A program made the position numbers and the translations under genes. From Malurus cyaneus samueli (lineage: Eukaryota > Chordata > Aves > Passeriformes > Maluridae): DNA of 64,000 nucleotides. Every line of letters starts with the position of its first letter. The first letter of the stretch is position 1. The notes below the pieces were generated by a model that made no database searches, had not been told where the DNA came from, and saw only the letters and a program-made list of their open reading frames with translations. Location of the stretch: NCBI GenBank assembly GCA_009741485.1, contig VKON01000114.1, forward strand, positions 492,873 through 556,872, given 5' to 3'. Positions 45,901 through 55,300 of this stretch are shown piece after piece.

Positions 45901-48262
45901 GCTCTAGTGGTCTGCAGTGGGGGTGGGATGAGCTTTTGAGTCAGGACAGAAAAAGGCATTTTGGAAATCATGGAAGCATAGAATTGTTAAGGTTGCAAAA
46001 TACCCCCGAGATCATCCAATCCAACCTTTTTAATTGATGAATAAATTATTTCCTGGAGAATCCTGCTTAACGGAGCAGTGATAAAAAGTTGCCAGAGTTC
46101 TTTTTTGGGGAGCAGGAAGGTACAGCTCTCACACCCCAAGCCTTTTTGTGTCTCTGGTACAAGTTACACAACATGTCCACATCTTTCCCGGCTAAATGTC
46201 AGGAGGAGGTGACTTCCCAGCGAGGGATTGCAGGGAAAGGATGGAACAGCTGCTTTGAGGGCAGAGTGGCGACACAGGGAGCCAAATGCCACAGTTTCTA
46301 TGCTGGCAGAGCTGAGCTGATGCCTTGTTTGCTTGGATACAGACCTGTGATGAGGCTGTCCGCTCCCTGCTTCCTAACTTCAATGATTTTGGAGATCTTT
46401 TTCCAACCTTAACAACCTTAATGGAGATCTTTTTCCAACCTGAGCATTTTCCCATCATATATTGCTGCCTGTGTCCCTCTCCAGCTGGTGCCCCACCAGG
46501 GACGTCTCTGTGGGTCACAGCTGCTCTGTCCAGCCCCTCCAAGGGTAGCTCATGGGATGCCCTGGAGGGCAGGAAAGCTTCCAGCCATGGATTGAGGAGT
46601 GCTGTTGCTATGGGGTGTTGGAGGTTGTCAGCACCCTGCTTCTGCAACTCTTGATGAGTAACAACATGGGGCGAGGTCCCAGTGAGCACTGGGGGTGTTA
46701 CTGGGGGAGACTTTTCCCACTTTTCCTTCCCTTCAGGCAATTCCACACCTGAGGAAACAGTGTCTCTGCTGGTCCGGGCTGGGCTCTTTGACTCAGCCAT
46801 AACCCTGTGCCAAACCTTCAAGCTGCCCTTGACGCCCATCTTCGAGGGCCTCACCTTCAAGTACGTCCAGGTGCCCTCCCACCCCAGGGGACGCAGGGCT
46901 GGAGGGATGAGGGGCTCAAGGATGGAACTTGCCCAAGAGCCTTCTCCTGCCAGTCCAGCTGGGCTGTTCCTGGGAATAGTCCTGCAAGGGGTGGCTTTGG
47001 TGCTGGTGGGAAGGCGTTGGGCTCTTGAGGGGCTCAGGAGCCCCTTCCCGTGGTGTTTGGTTGTGCAGGTGCATCAAGCTCCAGCTGGGAGGGGAAGCAG
47101 CACAGGCAAAGGCCTGGGACTGGCTGGCAGCCAACCAACTCTCGGCTCTTGTCACCACCAAGGAGTCCAGGTAGGTCTGTGTCTGCAGTTTGGGAGGAGG
47201 AGAATCTGGAAACAGAAGCCCTGTGGGAATCCAGAGGGTCACAGGTTCTTAAAACCCCTAAAAACAGACCTGTGGGCTGGGATATAGGGAGAGCTGTGCT
47301 TCCACACTGTCCCCGTGTCACCTGGAGCACACCATGGCCTCACAGACAGGGCCAGAACTGCTGGCATGTTTTCCATGGGGAATTGTTTCCTTCCAGTGCC
47401 ACAGATGAAGCCTGGAGGCTGCTGTCATCCTACCTGGAGCGTTACCCATCCCAGAACAGCCTGTACCATCGCTGTGTCATCAACAAGCTCCTGGTGCATG
47501 GGATACCTCTGCCCAACTGGCTCATTAACAGCTATAAGGTGAGGACAGGGAGACAGCTGTCCCCAAAAACCCCAAAATTCCATCTGTCCCAGAGCTGCCA
47601 GATCGCTCTCACTCTCAGTCCAATGGACACCTGCCACCTCCCTGCTCCCAGCTGCAGGCACCAGTGGCCAGGTGTTCTGTGCCCAGTAAAGGCTCAGAGC
47701 AGGTTCCTCTCAGCATGGTCCCAGTCCTGGTCACATTCCCTGGCTGAGTTTCCTTTTCCTGGCAGGAAGTGGATGCTGCCGAGCTGCTGCGCCTCTACCT
47801 GAACTACGATCTGCTGGAGGAGGCTGTGGATTTGGTCCTGGAGTATGTGGATGCTGTGCTGGGCAAAGGGCATCAGTATTTTGGGATCGAGGTGAGCTCA
47901 GCTGCCATTGGGATGTGGCAGGGCGTTCCTGGGGGACACGCTGTGATGGTTCCTGTCCCTTCCAGGTCCCTTTGTCCCCAACATCTCCCACAATGTGGCT
48001 TCCCTACACTGCCATTGACCAGCTGCTGCAGGCACTGCGGGAGAGCAGCGCCAGCGAGAACAGCGTAGTGGTGGGTACTCAGCTCCCAAACACTGGGATG
48101 GAGAGAACAGGGTGGGATGGGGATGGGAGAGGGGGTGGAATGGGTGGGACTCCTTATGACTCCTACCTCTCCCAGCTCTACGAGAAGCTGAATGACAGGA
48201 TGGAGGACTACCAGCAGAAAGTCAGCGTGGCCACCATGGAGCGCCTGTACTGCCGGTCCTAG
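24711..48262 (+). CDS. NUP160: NUP160, nuclear pore Y-complex scaffold nucleoporin
   Basis: NUP160 sits at the tip of the long arm of the Y (NUP107-160) complex of the nuclear pore and functions in mRNA export, pore assembly and kinetochores. Exons: 24711-24906, 25123-25333, 26275-26497, 26582-26660, 27688-27802, 28466-28624, 29499-29576, 30102-30199, 30868-30952, 31180-31248, 31857-31940, 32377-32547, 32632-32731, 33890-34055, 34576-34691, 34774-34934, 36024-36157, 36431-36501, 37956-38115, 38564-38633, 41320-41418, 41668-41787, 42484-42579, 42676-42770, 43408-43504, 43595-43700, 43819-43979, 44473-44533, 45629-45739, 46737-46860, 47069-47170, 47397-47538, 47766-47891, 47966-48070, 48176-48262. 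Phases agree throughout and give 1,392 residues after one base is restored in exon 1. The N-terminal half is the beta-propeller (NAVRLRIQGCPLLPGG, HDAFLFALCQDHKLRMWSYK); the rest is alpha-solenoid (FGIE, TAIDQLLQAL). Stop TAG at 48260. Confidence 0.97.
25705..25772 (+). mobile_element. CR1 3'-end fragment
   Basis: Sequence 'AGTTTTAAGGTCCGTTCCAA' followed by 'CAGGATTCCGTGATTC' is the sense-strand tail of a CR1 retroposon, in NUP160 intron 2. Confidence 0.6.
26060..26273 (-). mobile_element. CR1 fragment abutting the NUP160 exon 3 acceptor
   Basis: Antisense CR1 words are in order: 'GGATCATGGAGTGCAGCCAA', 'CTGCCAAGACCACC', 'TCCCTGATATCCAGCC', 'AACCTCCCCTGGCACAACC', 'TGAGGCTGTTTCCTC'. The element runs up to the pyrimidine tract and AG of the acceptor at 26274, so the tract appears to be CR1-derived. 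Confidence 0.75.
27497..27660 (-). mobile_element. CR1 fragment (antisense)
   Basis: 'AATCACGGAATCCTGGAAC', 'TAGACCAGGTTGTCCAACC' and 'TTGAGGGATGGG' follow antisense CR1 order. It ends shortly before NUP160 exon 5. Confidence 0.65.
29617..29985 (-). mobile_element. CR1 3' region (antisense), ~370 bases
   Basis: A long, well-preserved antisense CR1 tail: 'CATGGAATAGTTGGGTTGGA', 'CACCTTCCACTATCCCAG', 'GCCTGTGCCAGGGCCTCACC', 'CAATTTCTTCCCAATATACC', 'TAAAGTCCCTCTCCACC'. Located between NUP160 exons 7 and 8. Confidence 0.85.
30180..30299 (+). repeat. Three tandem 40-base units carrying the NUP160 exon 8 splice donor
   Basis: Units 30180-30219, 30220-30259 and 30260-30299 each contain the last 20 bases of exon 8 (encoding KYINFE plus two bases) followed by GTGAGTTTTGGGACTGGATC. 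Donor GT dinucleotides therefore occur at 30200, 30240 and 30280. The units differ at only a few positions. Reading past the first donor reaches TGA immediately (CAG TGA), so only the first donor keeps the frame to exon 9. Confidence 0.95.
31249..31856 (+). other. NUP160: NUP160 intron 10, GC-AG type
   Basis: Exon 10 must end with CAG at 31248 to join ATC at 31857 in phase (KALQ|IFSQGSER). The intron therefore begins GCAAGT, the classical GC donor, rather than GT. A competing GT donor lies four bases downstream (CAA|GTGAGA) and would shift the frame. The acceptor is TTTGCAG. Confidence 0.85.
31538..31730 (-). mobile_element. CR1 fragment (antisense)
   Basis: 'CATGGAATCATGGAATTATT' and 'AGCAGTGCCAAGGCCACCAC', 'CCCATGTCCCCAAGTGCC', 'TTTTAAATCCCTTGAGG' follow the antisense order of a second CR1 subfamily, within the GC-AG intron. 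Confidence 0.75.
32919..33165 (+). mobile_element. CR1 tail preceded by a short inverted CR1 end
   Basis: Bases 32919-32950 ('AATCATGGAATCATGGAATG', 'GTTTGGGTTGG') are the CR1 3' end in antisense. They run directly into a sense CR1 tail, 32951-33165 ('GAGAAATTCTTCCCTGTGAG', 'CAGGTTGCACAGGGAAGCTG', 'GGATGGGCTTTAAGGTCCC'). Confidence 0.8.
33166..33889 (+). other. NUP160 intron 13 remainder
   Basis: About 720 bases of AT-rich intron ending at the acceptor CATTGCAG before exon 14. I see no further gene, RNA or recognisable repeat in it. Confidence 0.5.
35766..35905 (-). mobile_element. CR1 fragment (antisense)
   Basis: 'AATCCTAGAATGCTTTGGGT' and 'ACTAGACCAGGTTTCTCC', 'GAACACTTCCAGGGGTGGGG' give the antisense CR1 tail, in the intron before NUP160 exon 17. 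Confidence 0.8.
36832..36990 (-). mobile_element. CR1 fragment (antisense), diverged
   Basis: 'CAGAATCCTGGGATGGTGTA', 'GGTTGGAAGCATCTTAAAGC' and 'CCCCCCTGCCATGGCAGAG' match antisense CR1; the rest is degraded. Confidence 0.65.
38116..38563 (+). other. NUP160: NUP160 intron 19, U12-type (minor spliceosome)
   Basis: The donor is GTATCCTT at 38116-38123, a full match to the U12 5' splice-site consensus. The branch site TTCCTTAAC lies at 38545-38553, a perfect U12 branch motif, with its adenosine about 11 bases before the acceptor AG at 38562-38563. The exons join in phase to give LLWPSNPSFLFPECLMGN, which matches the vertebrate NUP160 sequence as I recall it, so the boundaries are secure. U12 introns are spliced slowly by the U11/U12 machinery and can limit expression. 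Confidence 0.95.
38722..39000 (-). mobile_element. CR1 3' region (antisense)
   Basis: 'AATCATGGAATCCTGGAATG', 'GCTCCAAGCCCTGTCCAACC', 'GATGGGGCAGCCACAGCTTC' and 'CAGAATTTCTTCCCAGTATC' follow the antisense CR1 order over ~280 bases. Confidence 0.85.
39045..39115 (-). mobile_element. CR1 end fragment (antisense)
   Basis: 'CAATCCTAGAATGGTTTGGG' and 'TTGGAAAGGACCTTAAAGCT' match the extreme CR1 3' end. It lies only 45 bases after the preceding CR1 and in the same orientation. Confidence 0.75.
39116..40739 (+). other. NUP160 intron 20, unannotated part
   Basis: This 1.6-kb stretch of the longest NUP160 intron holds no exon I can support. Short open frames on both strands lack family resemblance, and no RNA gene is recognised. 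Confidence 0.45.
40740..41150 (+). mobile_element. CR1 3' region (sense), ~410 bases
   Basis: Sense-strand CR1 order: 'GGAATGTTCAGCCTGGAGAA', 'GGAGCCTCTTCCAGTGC', 'GGACAAGGGGGAATGGCTTC', 'GGATATTGGGAAGAAATTCT', 'CAGAGAAGCTGTGGCTGC', ending in 'CCAGGATTCTGTGATC'. Confidence 0.88.
42771..43407 (+). other. NUP160 intron 24
   Basis: About 640 bases between exons 24 and 25, moderately AT-rich, with no recognisable gene or CR1 element. Confidence 0.45.
45195..45570 (+). mobile_element. CR1 3' region (sense), ~375 bases
   Basis: 'GGCTCCAGGGAGACCTCAGA', 'GACAAGGGGGAATGGCTTCC', 'GGGATATTAAGAAGAAATTG', 'GAGGGTAGTGAGGCTCTGGC' and the terminal 'CCATTCCATGATTCCATGAC' define a sense CR1 tail just before NUP160 exon 29. 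Confidence 0.88.
45966..46050 (-). mobile_element. CR1 end fragment (antisense)
   Basis: 'AATCATGGAAGCATAGAATT', 'GTTAAGGTTGCAAAATACCC' and 'ATCATCCAATCCAACC' correspond to the antisense end of a CR1 subfamily. Confidence 0.65.
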
Positions 48263-48514
48263 TTCAGGAGACATCCCCTGGAGTGTCACCATCCCACCCT
48301 GCGGTGCTGGATTTACTCGTTGTTTTTCCCTAAGGATCCAGTTCGGGAGGTGGAGTGTCCTGTGGGCATGTCCCCTCAGTGTCCCTTTTGTGGGCAGTGG
48401 GTGACCAGCAGAGCTGGGGTGTGTGGCCATGACCCTCCCTCACTCTCCACCTGCTCCGGACGTTGAACTGTTGGGAATTTCATTTATTTATTGGTATGTT
48501 TTTGGATCAACTTT

Positions 48515-48520
48515 AATAAA
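48515..48520 (+). terminator. NUP160: NUP160 poly(A) signal
   Basis: Canonical AATAAA 253 bases after the NUP160 stop codon, in an AT-rich segment, with no better candidate before the FNBP4 promoter. Confidence 0.85.
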
Positions 48521-48799
48521 ATGGAAATGTTATTCCAGGTGTGCCTAAGGATGTGGTTGGAAATGCAGGGATTGTGAGGCTCCTCTCCCAGGTTTACAGC
48601 CGGGATATAGGGCAGGATGGATCTGTAGGGCCCAGGGAAGGATGAAGCTAGATCCCCGATAGATACAGCTCAAGAGAGGCTCTAGGGAGGGGGGCAAAGG
48701 AGAAGAAGGGGCTATAGCCCCCAGGAGGAACTATAAGATTGTGCTATAGGGTAGCGTGGGACCACAACCCCGGAGTGGAGGACAGGCCTCTGGGCTGGA

Positions 48800-49183
48800 A
48801 TGGGGCCATGCTATGGGGCAGAATGGAGCTGCAGTCCGGACGGAGCCATAGGATCACAGGACAGGCCCGTGCTATGGGGCAGGATGGAGCCATAGGATCA
48901 CAGGACAGGCCCATGCTATGGGGCAGGATGGAGCCATAGGATCACAGGACGGGCCCGTGCTATGCTATGGGGCAGGATGGAGCCATAGGATCACAGGACA
49001 GACCCATGCTATGGGGCAGGATGGAGCCATAGGATCACAGGACGGGCCCATGCTATGGGGCAGGATGGAGCCATAGGATCACAGGACGGGCCCGTGCTGT
49101 GCTATGGGGCAGGATGGAGCCATAGGATCACAGGACAGACCCATGCTATGGGGCAGGATGGAGCCATAGGATCACAGGACTCT
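48800..49183 (+). repeat. 44/49-base minisatellite with higher-order 137-base period, upstream of FNBP4
   Basis: The word GGATCACAGG starts at 48851, 48895, 48939, 48988, 49032, 49076, 49125 and 49169, giving spacings of 44, 44, 49, 44, 44, 49, 44. The 49-base units carry an extra five bases (TGCTATGCTATGG or TGCTGTGCTATGG). Degenerate units extend left to about 48,800. The array ends about 140 bases before the FNBP4 start codon. Confidence 0.95.
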
Positions 49184-49321
49184 CCCCCCCATTCCCATCC
49201 ATTGCGAGCGCGCTCCCGCGGCCCCGCCCAGGGGGGCGTGTCTAGCGCGGCCCTGCCCCACGGGTGACGTCATCGCCGCTGCGCACGGCGCGCGCGGCCG
49301 CAGCCCTGAGGCGCCGCCGCC
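49184..49321 (+). promoter_or_regulatory. FNBP4: FNBP4 promoter/5' UTR region
   Basis: A short, extremely CpG-rich segment (including 'GCGCACGGCGCGCGCGGCCG') without a TATA box, typical of a housekeeping CpG-island promoter. It contains GTGACGTCAT at about 49263-49272, a CRE/ATF-like site. The start codon follows in GCCGCCATGG. Confidence 0.65.
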
Positions 49322-52300
49322 ATGGGGAAGAAGGCGCGGGCCGCGCCGGCGCCGGCCCATCCTGCAGCTCTCCCCGCCCGCGCCGCGCCGCGACGAGGCG
49401 GGGGACCCGCGAGCGAGGGGGGCGACTCGGGATCCGAACCGGGTAAGGCGGCGAAAGGCGGGTGGAAGCGAGGGGCGCTTTGTTGGCGGGGCGCGGCCTG
49501 GTGCGGCCTAGCGGGGCCTGGCGGGCCGGGGGACGCCGAACTGCCCTCCCCCGCGACGCCCCCGGCCCGAGCTCCCCGTAATTGACGCTTCTACCCCGCA
49601 GATGAGCCCGAGACGGTGGCGGAGCCACCCCGCAACCCTCCCAATCCGCCGCCTCCTGTTCCCGCCGCCGTCAAGGCCACAGGTAAGGAAGCGCTCTGGG
49701 TTGAGACGCGGGATTAAATCTCGTAAAAATATTGTGGGAGAATCTCAGGATTTATGGGTTAAAAGGCCACTGTTGCACAACAATGATAAAAAAATGGGTG
49801 TGTTCTGTTTCTAAATGGGACTTTTTAAATGAGGGTGTTTTGATCCTAAATGTAAATTTTTGTCCTAAATTTGGGGGGATTGATTCTCAAATACTATTTT
49901 TTGGGTTCCGTGTGACCGAAAAAGTGTTTTTATTGTTTTTTAAAGTCTAAAATGTGGGGGGTTTGATCCTAGAAGTGGCTTTTTGTTCTAAGTTTAGTGG
50001 TTTTGATCTTAAACGTGGACGGATTGGAGTCTTAAGTATAGGATTTTGGTCCCTAGTGTGATTTCTTTTTAATCTATCTCTGGAGTTTTGGTCCTAAAAG
50101 TGGGGGTCTCTGAGGTTCTAAATTGTTTTTAGAGGTGCTAAATATGTGTTTCTTTGTCCTAAGTGTTGAGATTTTTGTCTAAATCTTGGGGGTTTTTTTG
50201 TGGGACTGTGTCTCTCTCTCCATAACCCCCTATTCTTAATACAGAGCAATTAGTCACTTTTAACTATTATGTTTAAAGGAAGAAAATTAACCCTTTCCTA
50301 AATAGTTCACTTTGGGGCTGGAGTTGTCTCCATTTTAATTATTTTAATTGTGCTGTTTTTTCCTAAGAAGCAATTACTCATGCTTAAATGCATTTTTTTG
50401 CTAATTCTTCCTCTGACTCCCCCCAAGCTGACTGTGCCACTTGTACAGGGGCTGTTCCCCCTGGGATGACAGTGGGGAGTTGGGTCTGATGCCCTGCAGA
50501 GGATTCCCCTGAGGATTCACTGTGTGTTCTGCAGGAGGTTTGTGCCTGTTGGGTGCCTATGCTGACAGCGATGATGAGGAGGGTGAGACCCCGGAGAAGC
50601 CGGCCCGTTCTGCTGATGCCAACGGCAGCAATTCCTCCGACATCGACAGCACCCTGGCAAACTTCCTGGCTGTGAGTGCCACTCAGGGGAGGGCAAGGGG
50701 GGTCTCCTTGGGAGGGAGGAGTTCCAGGCATTGTCCTCATCCGTTAAGAACTTTGATTCAGCTCGGGATTTGAAGCTCATAGTGTGATGCTGTTTTTACA
50801 GGAGATCGATGCCATCACGGCCCCTCCACAGCCCGCTGAGCCCACCACTGCCTCCTCTTCCTCCTCCTCCGTGCCACCCCCTACGCCCCCCCGCCCCGAG
50901 CCGAAGGATTCGGGCACGGGTGCATCCTCGGGCACAGCCAATGGCGCAGGCTCAGCAACGGCCCCGGAGTGGCAGTACGACACCCAGTGCTCTCTGGCTG
51001 GAGGTGACTGCCATTCCCATCTCCAGAGGGGGTGCTGACAAACGGGGCACTGGGGAGAGGGGAGTGACAGGCTGTCCTTGTTGCCCCCGCAGTGGGAGAG
51101 CTGGAGATGGGCGACTGGCAGGAGGTGTGGGATGAGAACACCGGCTGCTACTACTACTGGAACACGCAGAGCAATGAGGTGACCTGGGAGCTGCCGCAGT
51201 ATCTGGCAACGCAGGTCCAGGGCCTGCAGCACTACCAGCACAGGTGGGCGAAACCTCCAGAATGTTGCCATGTGGGATATTGTCCCAATCCCAGCCTTCA
51301 TTCCCTCTCTTCTTTCTCAGCAACACCGTGGCAGGCACCAACGGCAGCTTTGTGGCAGCCACGGAGCCATTCCCTCAGGAGAAGGGAACCCCAGGCAGCG
51401 CTGGCCGTGGGACTGGCCTCGGCAAGCGGGAAGTGAAGAAGGTCAGTCATGTGGGTTCTGTTGCCATGGGGTTTGTAGGCACCTCCTTGGGCTTCCTTGG
51501 AAGCAGGTGGGATACTCTGCTCCATCTGCAGCCCTAAGAGGGGCCTGGCAGCATGGGCTCTTTCACTGGCAGAAAGCTCACAGGATCCTTATCCTGCAGG
51601 AAGTGAATGAGGGTGTGCAGGCTCTCTCCAATAGCGAGGAGGAGAGGAAGGGAGTGGCTGCTGCCCTCCTGGCCCCACTCCTGCCCGACGTGGTGAAGGA
51701 GGAAGAGGAGCGCTGGAGGAGGAAGGTGATCTGCAAAGAGGAGGTTGAGCCACCTCTGGAAGAGGAGGCGAAAACGGAAGAAACACCGGCTGCCCCCGAA
51801 GAGCCAGAGCCCAGCAGGGACCCCCTGGAAGACACAGGGCAGGAGGATCTGTGCAGTGTGGTGCAGTCAGGGGAGAGTGCAGAGGAGGAGGAGGAGCAGG
51901 ACACGCTTGAGCTGGAGATGGTGCTGGAGAGGAAGAAGGTAAGGGGAGGCGTTTGTTCTGGGAGTGGGGTCACATATGTAGCCTCAGCATTGCTGGGAAT
52001 AAACTGGGATGTCATGTCTTGGCAGGCAGAGCTGCGTGCCTTGGAGGAAGGTGACGGCAGCGTTTCGGGCTCCAGCCCTCTTTCCGATGGGAGCCAGTCA
52101 GCCTCACAGGATGCATCTCGCAGGCTGGCCTCCAAGCGAGGGAAATGGAAACTGTTTGTGGGAGCCACCAGCCCCGAATCTGCCAGTCGAGGCTCCAGCA
52201 AAATGGGTCAGGAGAGCCCGGAGGCAGGAGAAAAAGGTAATTGGAAAGGCTCCATTCAGAGGGAGGAGCAGGGGGTCTCCTTTCCCTGAAGACCCACAGA

Positions 52301-55300
52301 GCGGAGTTGGGAAGGGCTGTGAGGTACGTGTGCCGGGTGGGGACAGGCTGAGGGGTGGCTGTGTCAGAGCCCAGCCTCACTGGGATAAGCTGTTCTCCTT
52401 TGCTGCATTCTCTCCTTTATCCTAATTAACCACATAAGGAGGAGAGTGCTGTATTCAGTGGTTTCTTGGGAGAAGAACACAAATAACAGCTGCCTCACAT
52501 CCCAGTGCCTTCCAGTTCCTCCCAACATCACAAATCCAGACTGTGGTACACTGGGAATTGTCACATTCCACTTCTGAAGTTCTATTTCTGAGCTGCCTGA
52601 TACCAAATTCCAGACAGCTGAAGTGTCCCTGGAACCACTCCAGGGTCACACACTCTGTGTATTGAATGTAACTACAGCCCTTGTGGCAAGGCAGCCCCAG
52701 TTCCTGTGGGGCTCGTTTGACTCCAGGTATGTGTGCATGTATCGGTCATACACAGCTACCCTTCGTGCTCTGTTAGATTCTCCAGAGCTATGCTTCCCAA
52801 AATCATCAGCTATAGCATTTTAAGGAACACTGTGCATAGCAGATCTGGGACTCCCAGATAGGAGAATGTGGAGTCATTCAGGTTGGAAATGCCCTCTGAG
52901 GTCATGGAGTCTAGCTGTTCCTCTAGCACTGCCAAGGGCCACCACTAACTCATATCCCTAAGTGCCACATGCATGTGGTTTTTAAATCCCTCCACCACTG
53001 GCCTGGGCAGCCTGTTCCAGGGCTGTAAAGCCCTTTCCATTAAGAATTTTTTCCCAATATCCAACTTAAGCCTTTCCTGGCACAACTTAAGGCTGTTTCC
53101 TCTAGTCCTGTCACTTGTTCTCTGGGAGCAGAGCCTGAGTCCAGTCTCCTGTCAGGGCACTGTGGGGAGCAAGAAGGTCCCCCTGCGCCTCCTTTTCTCT
53201 GGATGTGCCAATCCCTTCCCAGCATGAGATTTGTGTTCCTGTTTAAGACAAAAAGCTTAACGAAACTGCTTTTCCAAGGAAAAAGTGGTACATAAGTGCC
53301 TGGAGCAGGCTGTGTCCTGCTGGAATAGGAGTTGCCTGTCCCAGGCGCAGGGCCCTGAGGCACCTCTGCTTCGGGCGGGGGCATGAGCTGGGTGACAACT
53401 CTGGCATTAAATCAGTGATGTCTTTTTTTATGTAGGAAAATTAATGGTTTTGGAAAGCGAGAGGGCTTTCCAAATATCCTTGACACTATCTCTTCCGAGC
53501 AGTGCTAGTTTTCATCTAAATCTAGGGAACAGCGGGTTTCATTCAAAAATAACCAGTTTAAATTGCTGGACCATGATTTAGGGTGGTATCCTGCCTTCCA
53601 GCACCAAGACATACTGGAAATTGGGGTTCCTTTCACCAGAGGGCTGTAGGATTCTGTCATGAACTTCCCTCCCTGGAACTGGTTGCTTGGACAATGAGTT
53701 AGTCATCTGGAGGCAAAGCCTTCTGGGCTTGGCAGCTTTTGATAATTAACTCTTCAGTCTTTGATAATTAAGTTCTTTAATACCTAGTAGCTGCTATTGA
53801 CAGATTGTTAAACTGACAGATTTTGGGGGTTAGTGTCTTCCTGCTTCCCTGATGCCCCATATTCCAGGCCTTGCCTCATTGCCGCTTTACTATAGCAGCT
53901 CCAATCCTTCCCTTCCCATGTTATCCTTCTGGAAGAATCCCCACCATCAAAACACAGAGCAGTGACTTTCTCTCCTTTTTAATTTCAGGCTCTTTTGCTG
54001 GCTCCGGTGGGTCCTAGCTCTATCCCACATTGGCTTTGGCTCTGGGCGTAGTGTCCAGGCAGCTGCTAGCACTGCCAGGGTGATGGTGGGACAAGGACTG
54101 ACCTGTCCTTCCTTCTTCTGCAGCCCCGAGCATGGAAGAAACCGATCCGAGCTCAGAGAAAGCAGCAGAATCTGAGGAGCCCCAGGAAAAAGCAAAATCA
54201 CAAGGGGCTCCAAAAATGGAAGAGGAGGAGCAGGACCTAAAGGTACGGAGAGGCAGAGGTGCACGTCCATGAGATGAGGGATGTGATGGGTGCTCCAGCT
54301 GCCAGCAGGGACAAGGGACGCGCTGGCTTCCCAGCCACCTCTTCCCTGTGACCACTGGAGCTTTGGGCTTTGGATTTGACCCACCTGAAGCTTTTAAAGC
54401 TCATATCCTGGTGTGGCTGTGGGAACAGCTTGTTAAGGAAGGGCTGTACAGGACTGGGACAATACCCCTTCTCCAGTAGGATTCAGCAGCAAAAGCTTGG
54501 ATCAAAGGAGGGTGTGGGGGGGCAAAGACTGAGCCCTGGGTGTTGTTGTGACAGAGAACAACCAATTTGATCTTGACTTTGTTTTCACCAATAACGATAT
54601 TCCAGTCCCTGGCCCGGTCAGTCGTCCTGTTTCCAGGCTGAAGACTTCTCGTCCGTAATCTCTCCGTTTCTTGAGGCTGACGGTACCACTCTGCCCTTCA
54701 CCCAGCATTACTTTTAGATGCAAACTTGGGAAGCCTTGGGGTTTCCGCAGCATCCTGCTGATAGTTCTTCTCTGAGCCTTGGCTTGCTCCTTTGGCCACA
54801 CTGGATCAATTCCCTGGTCTATAGCAGAGCACCAGGCTCTGGGGCAGTGTAACAGCAGTAGGGGAGATCTTTCTCATTTGTCCTTTGGTCCACATGTCAC
54901 TTCTTACCCTGAGATCTGCAGGATAAAATTTGGCTCTGGAGTAATTCTGTGACATTGGGAAGTTTCACCTCCCTGTGGCAGATGGGGAATTGCTGGCTCG
55001 TGGTGGAGCCTGAGTGGAACCTGCAGTGAGAGTTGCCCATCCCTGTCCTTATTTCCCACCACTTAAATAATTTTTCTGGTGTGAAAGGGAAGGGCTTTGG
55101 TGCTGTCCTTGTGAGGAACCCCACATCTCTTCCATAAAACAACTCCTTAAATGATTTTGAGATGTGACATTTCCAGACCAAAACTGAGCCTCCTTCAGTG
55201 CAGCATTCATTTGAGACCTGATTTTTAAATGAATTTATTTAAATTAAAAGAATAAAAGCCTGTGGCAGGGCCAGACTTGGTGGTCCCCTGTGCTGTCCCC

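Noticed and set aside
48739..49267. Spaced 44-49-base repeats resembling a CRISPR array, and their in-frame MGQDGAIGSQD peptides
   Set aside because: The whole unit repeats, with no unique spacers, in a vertebrate intergenic region beside a CpG promoter. It is a minisatellite.
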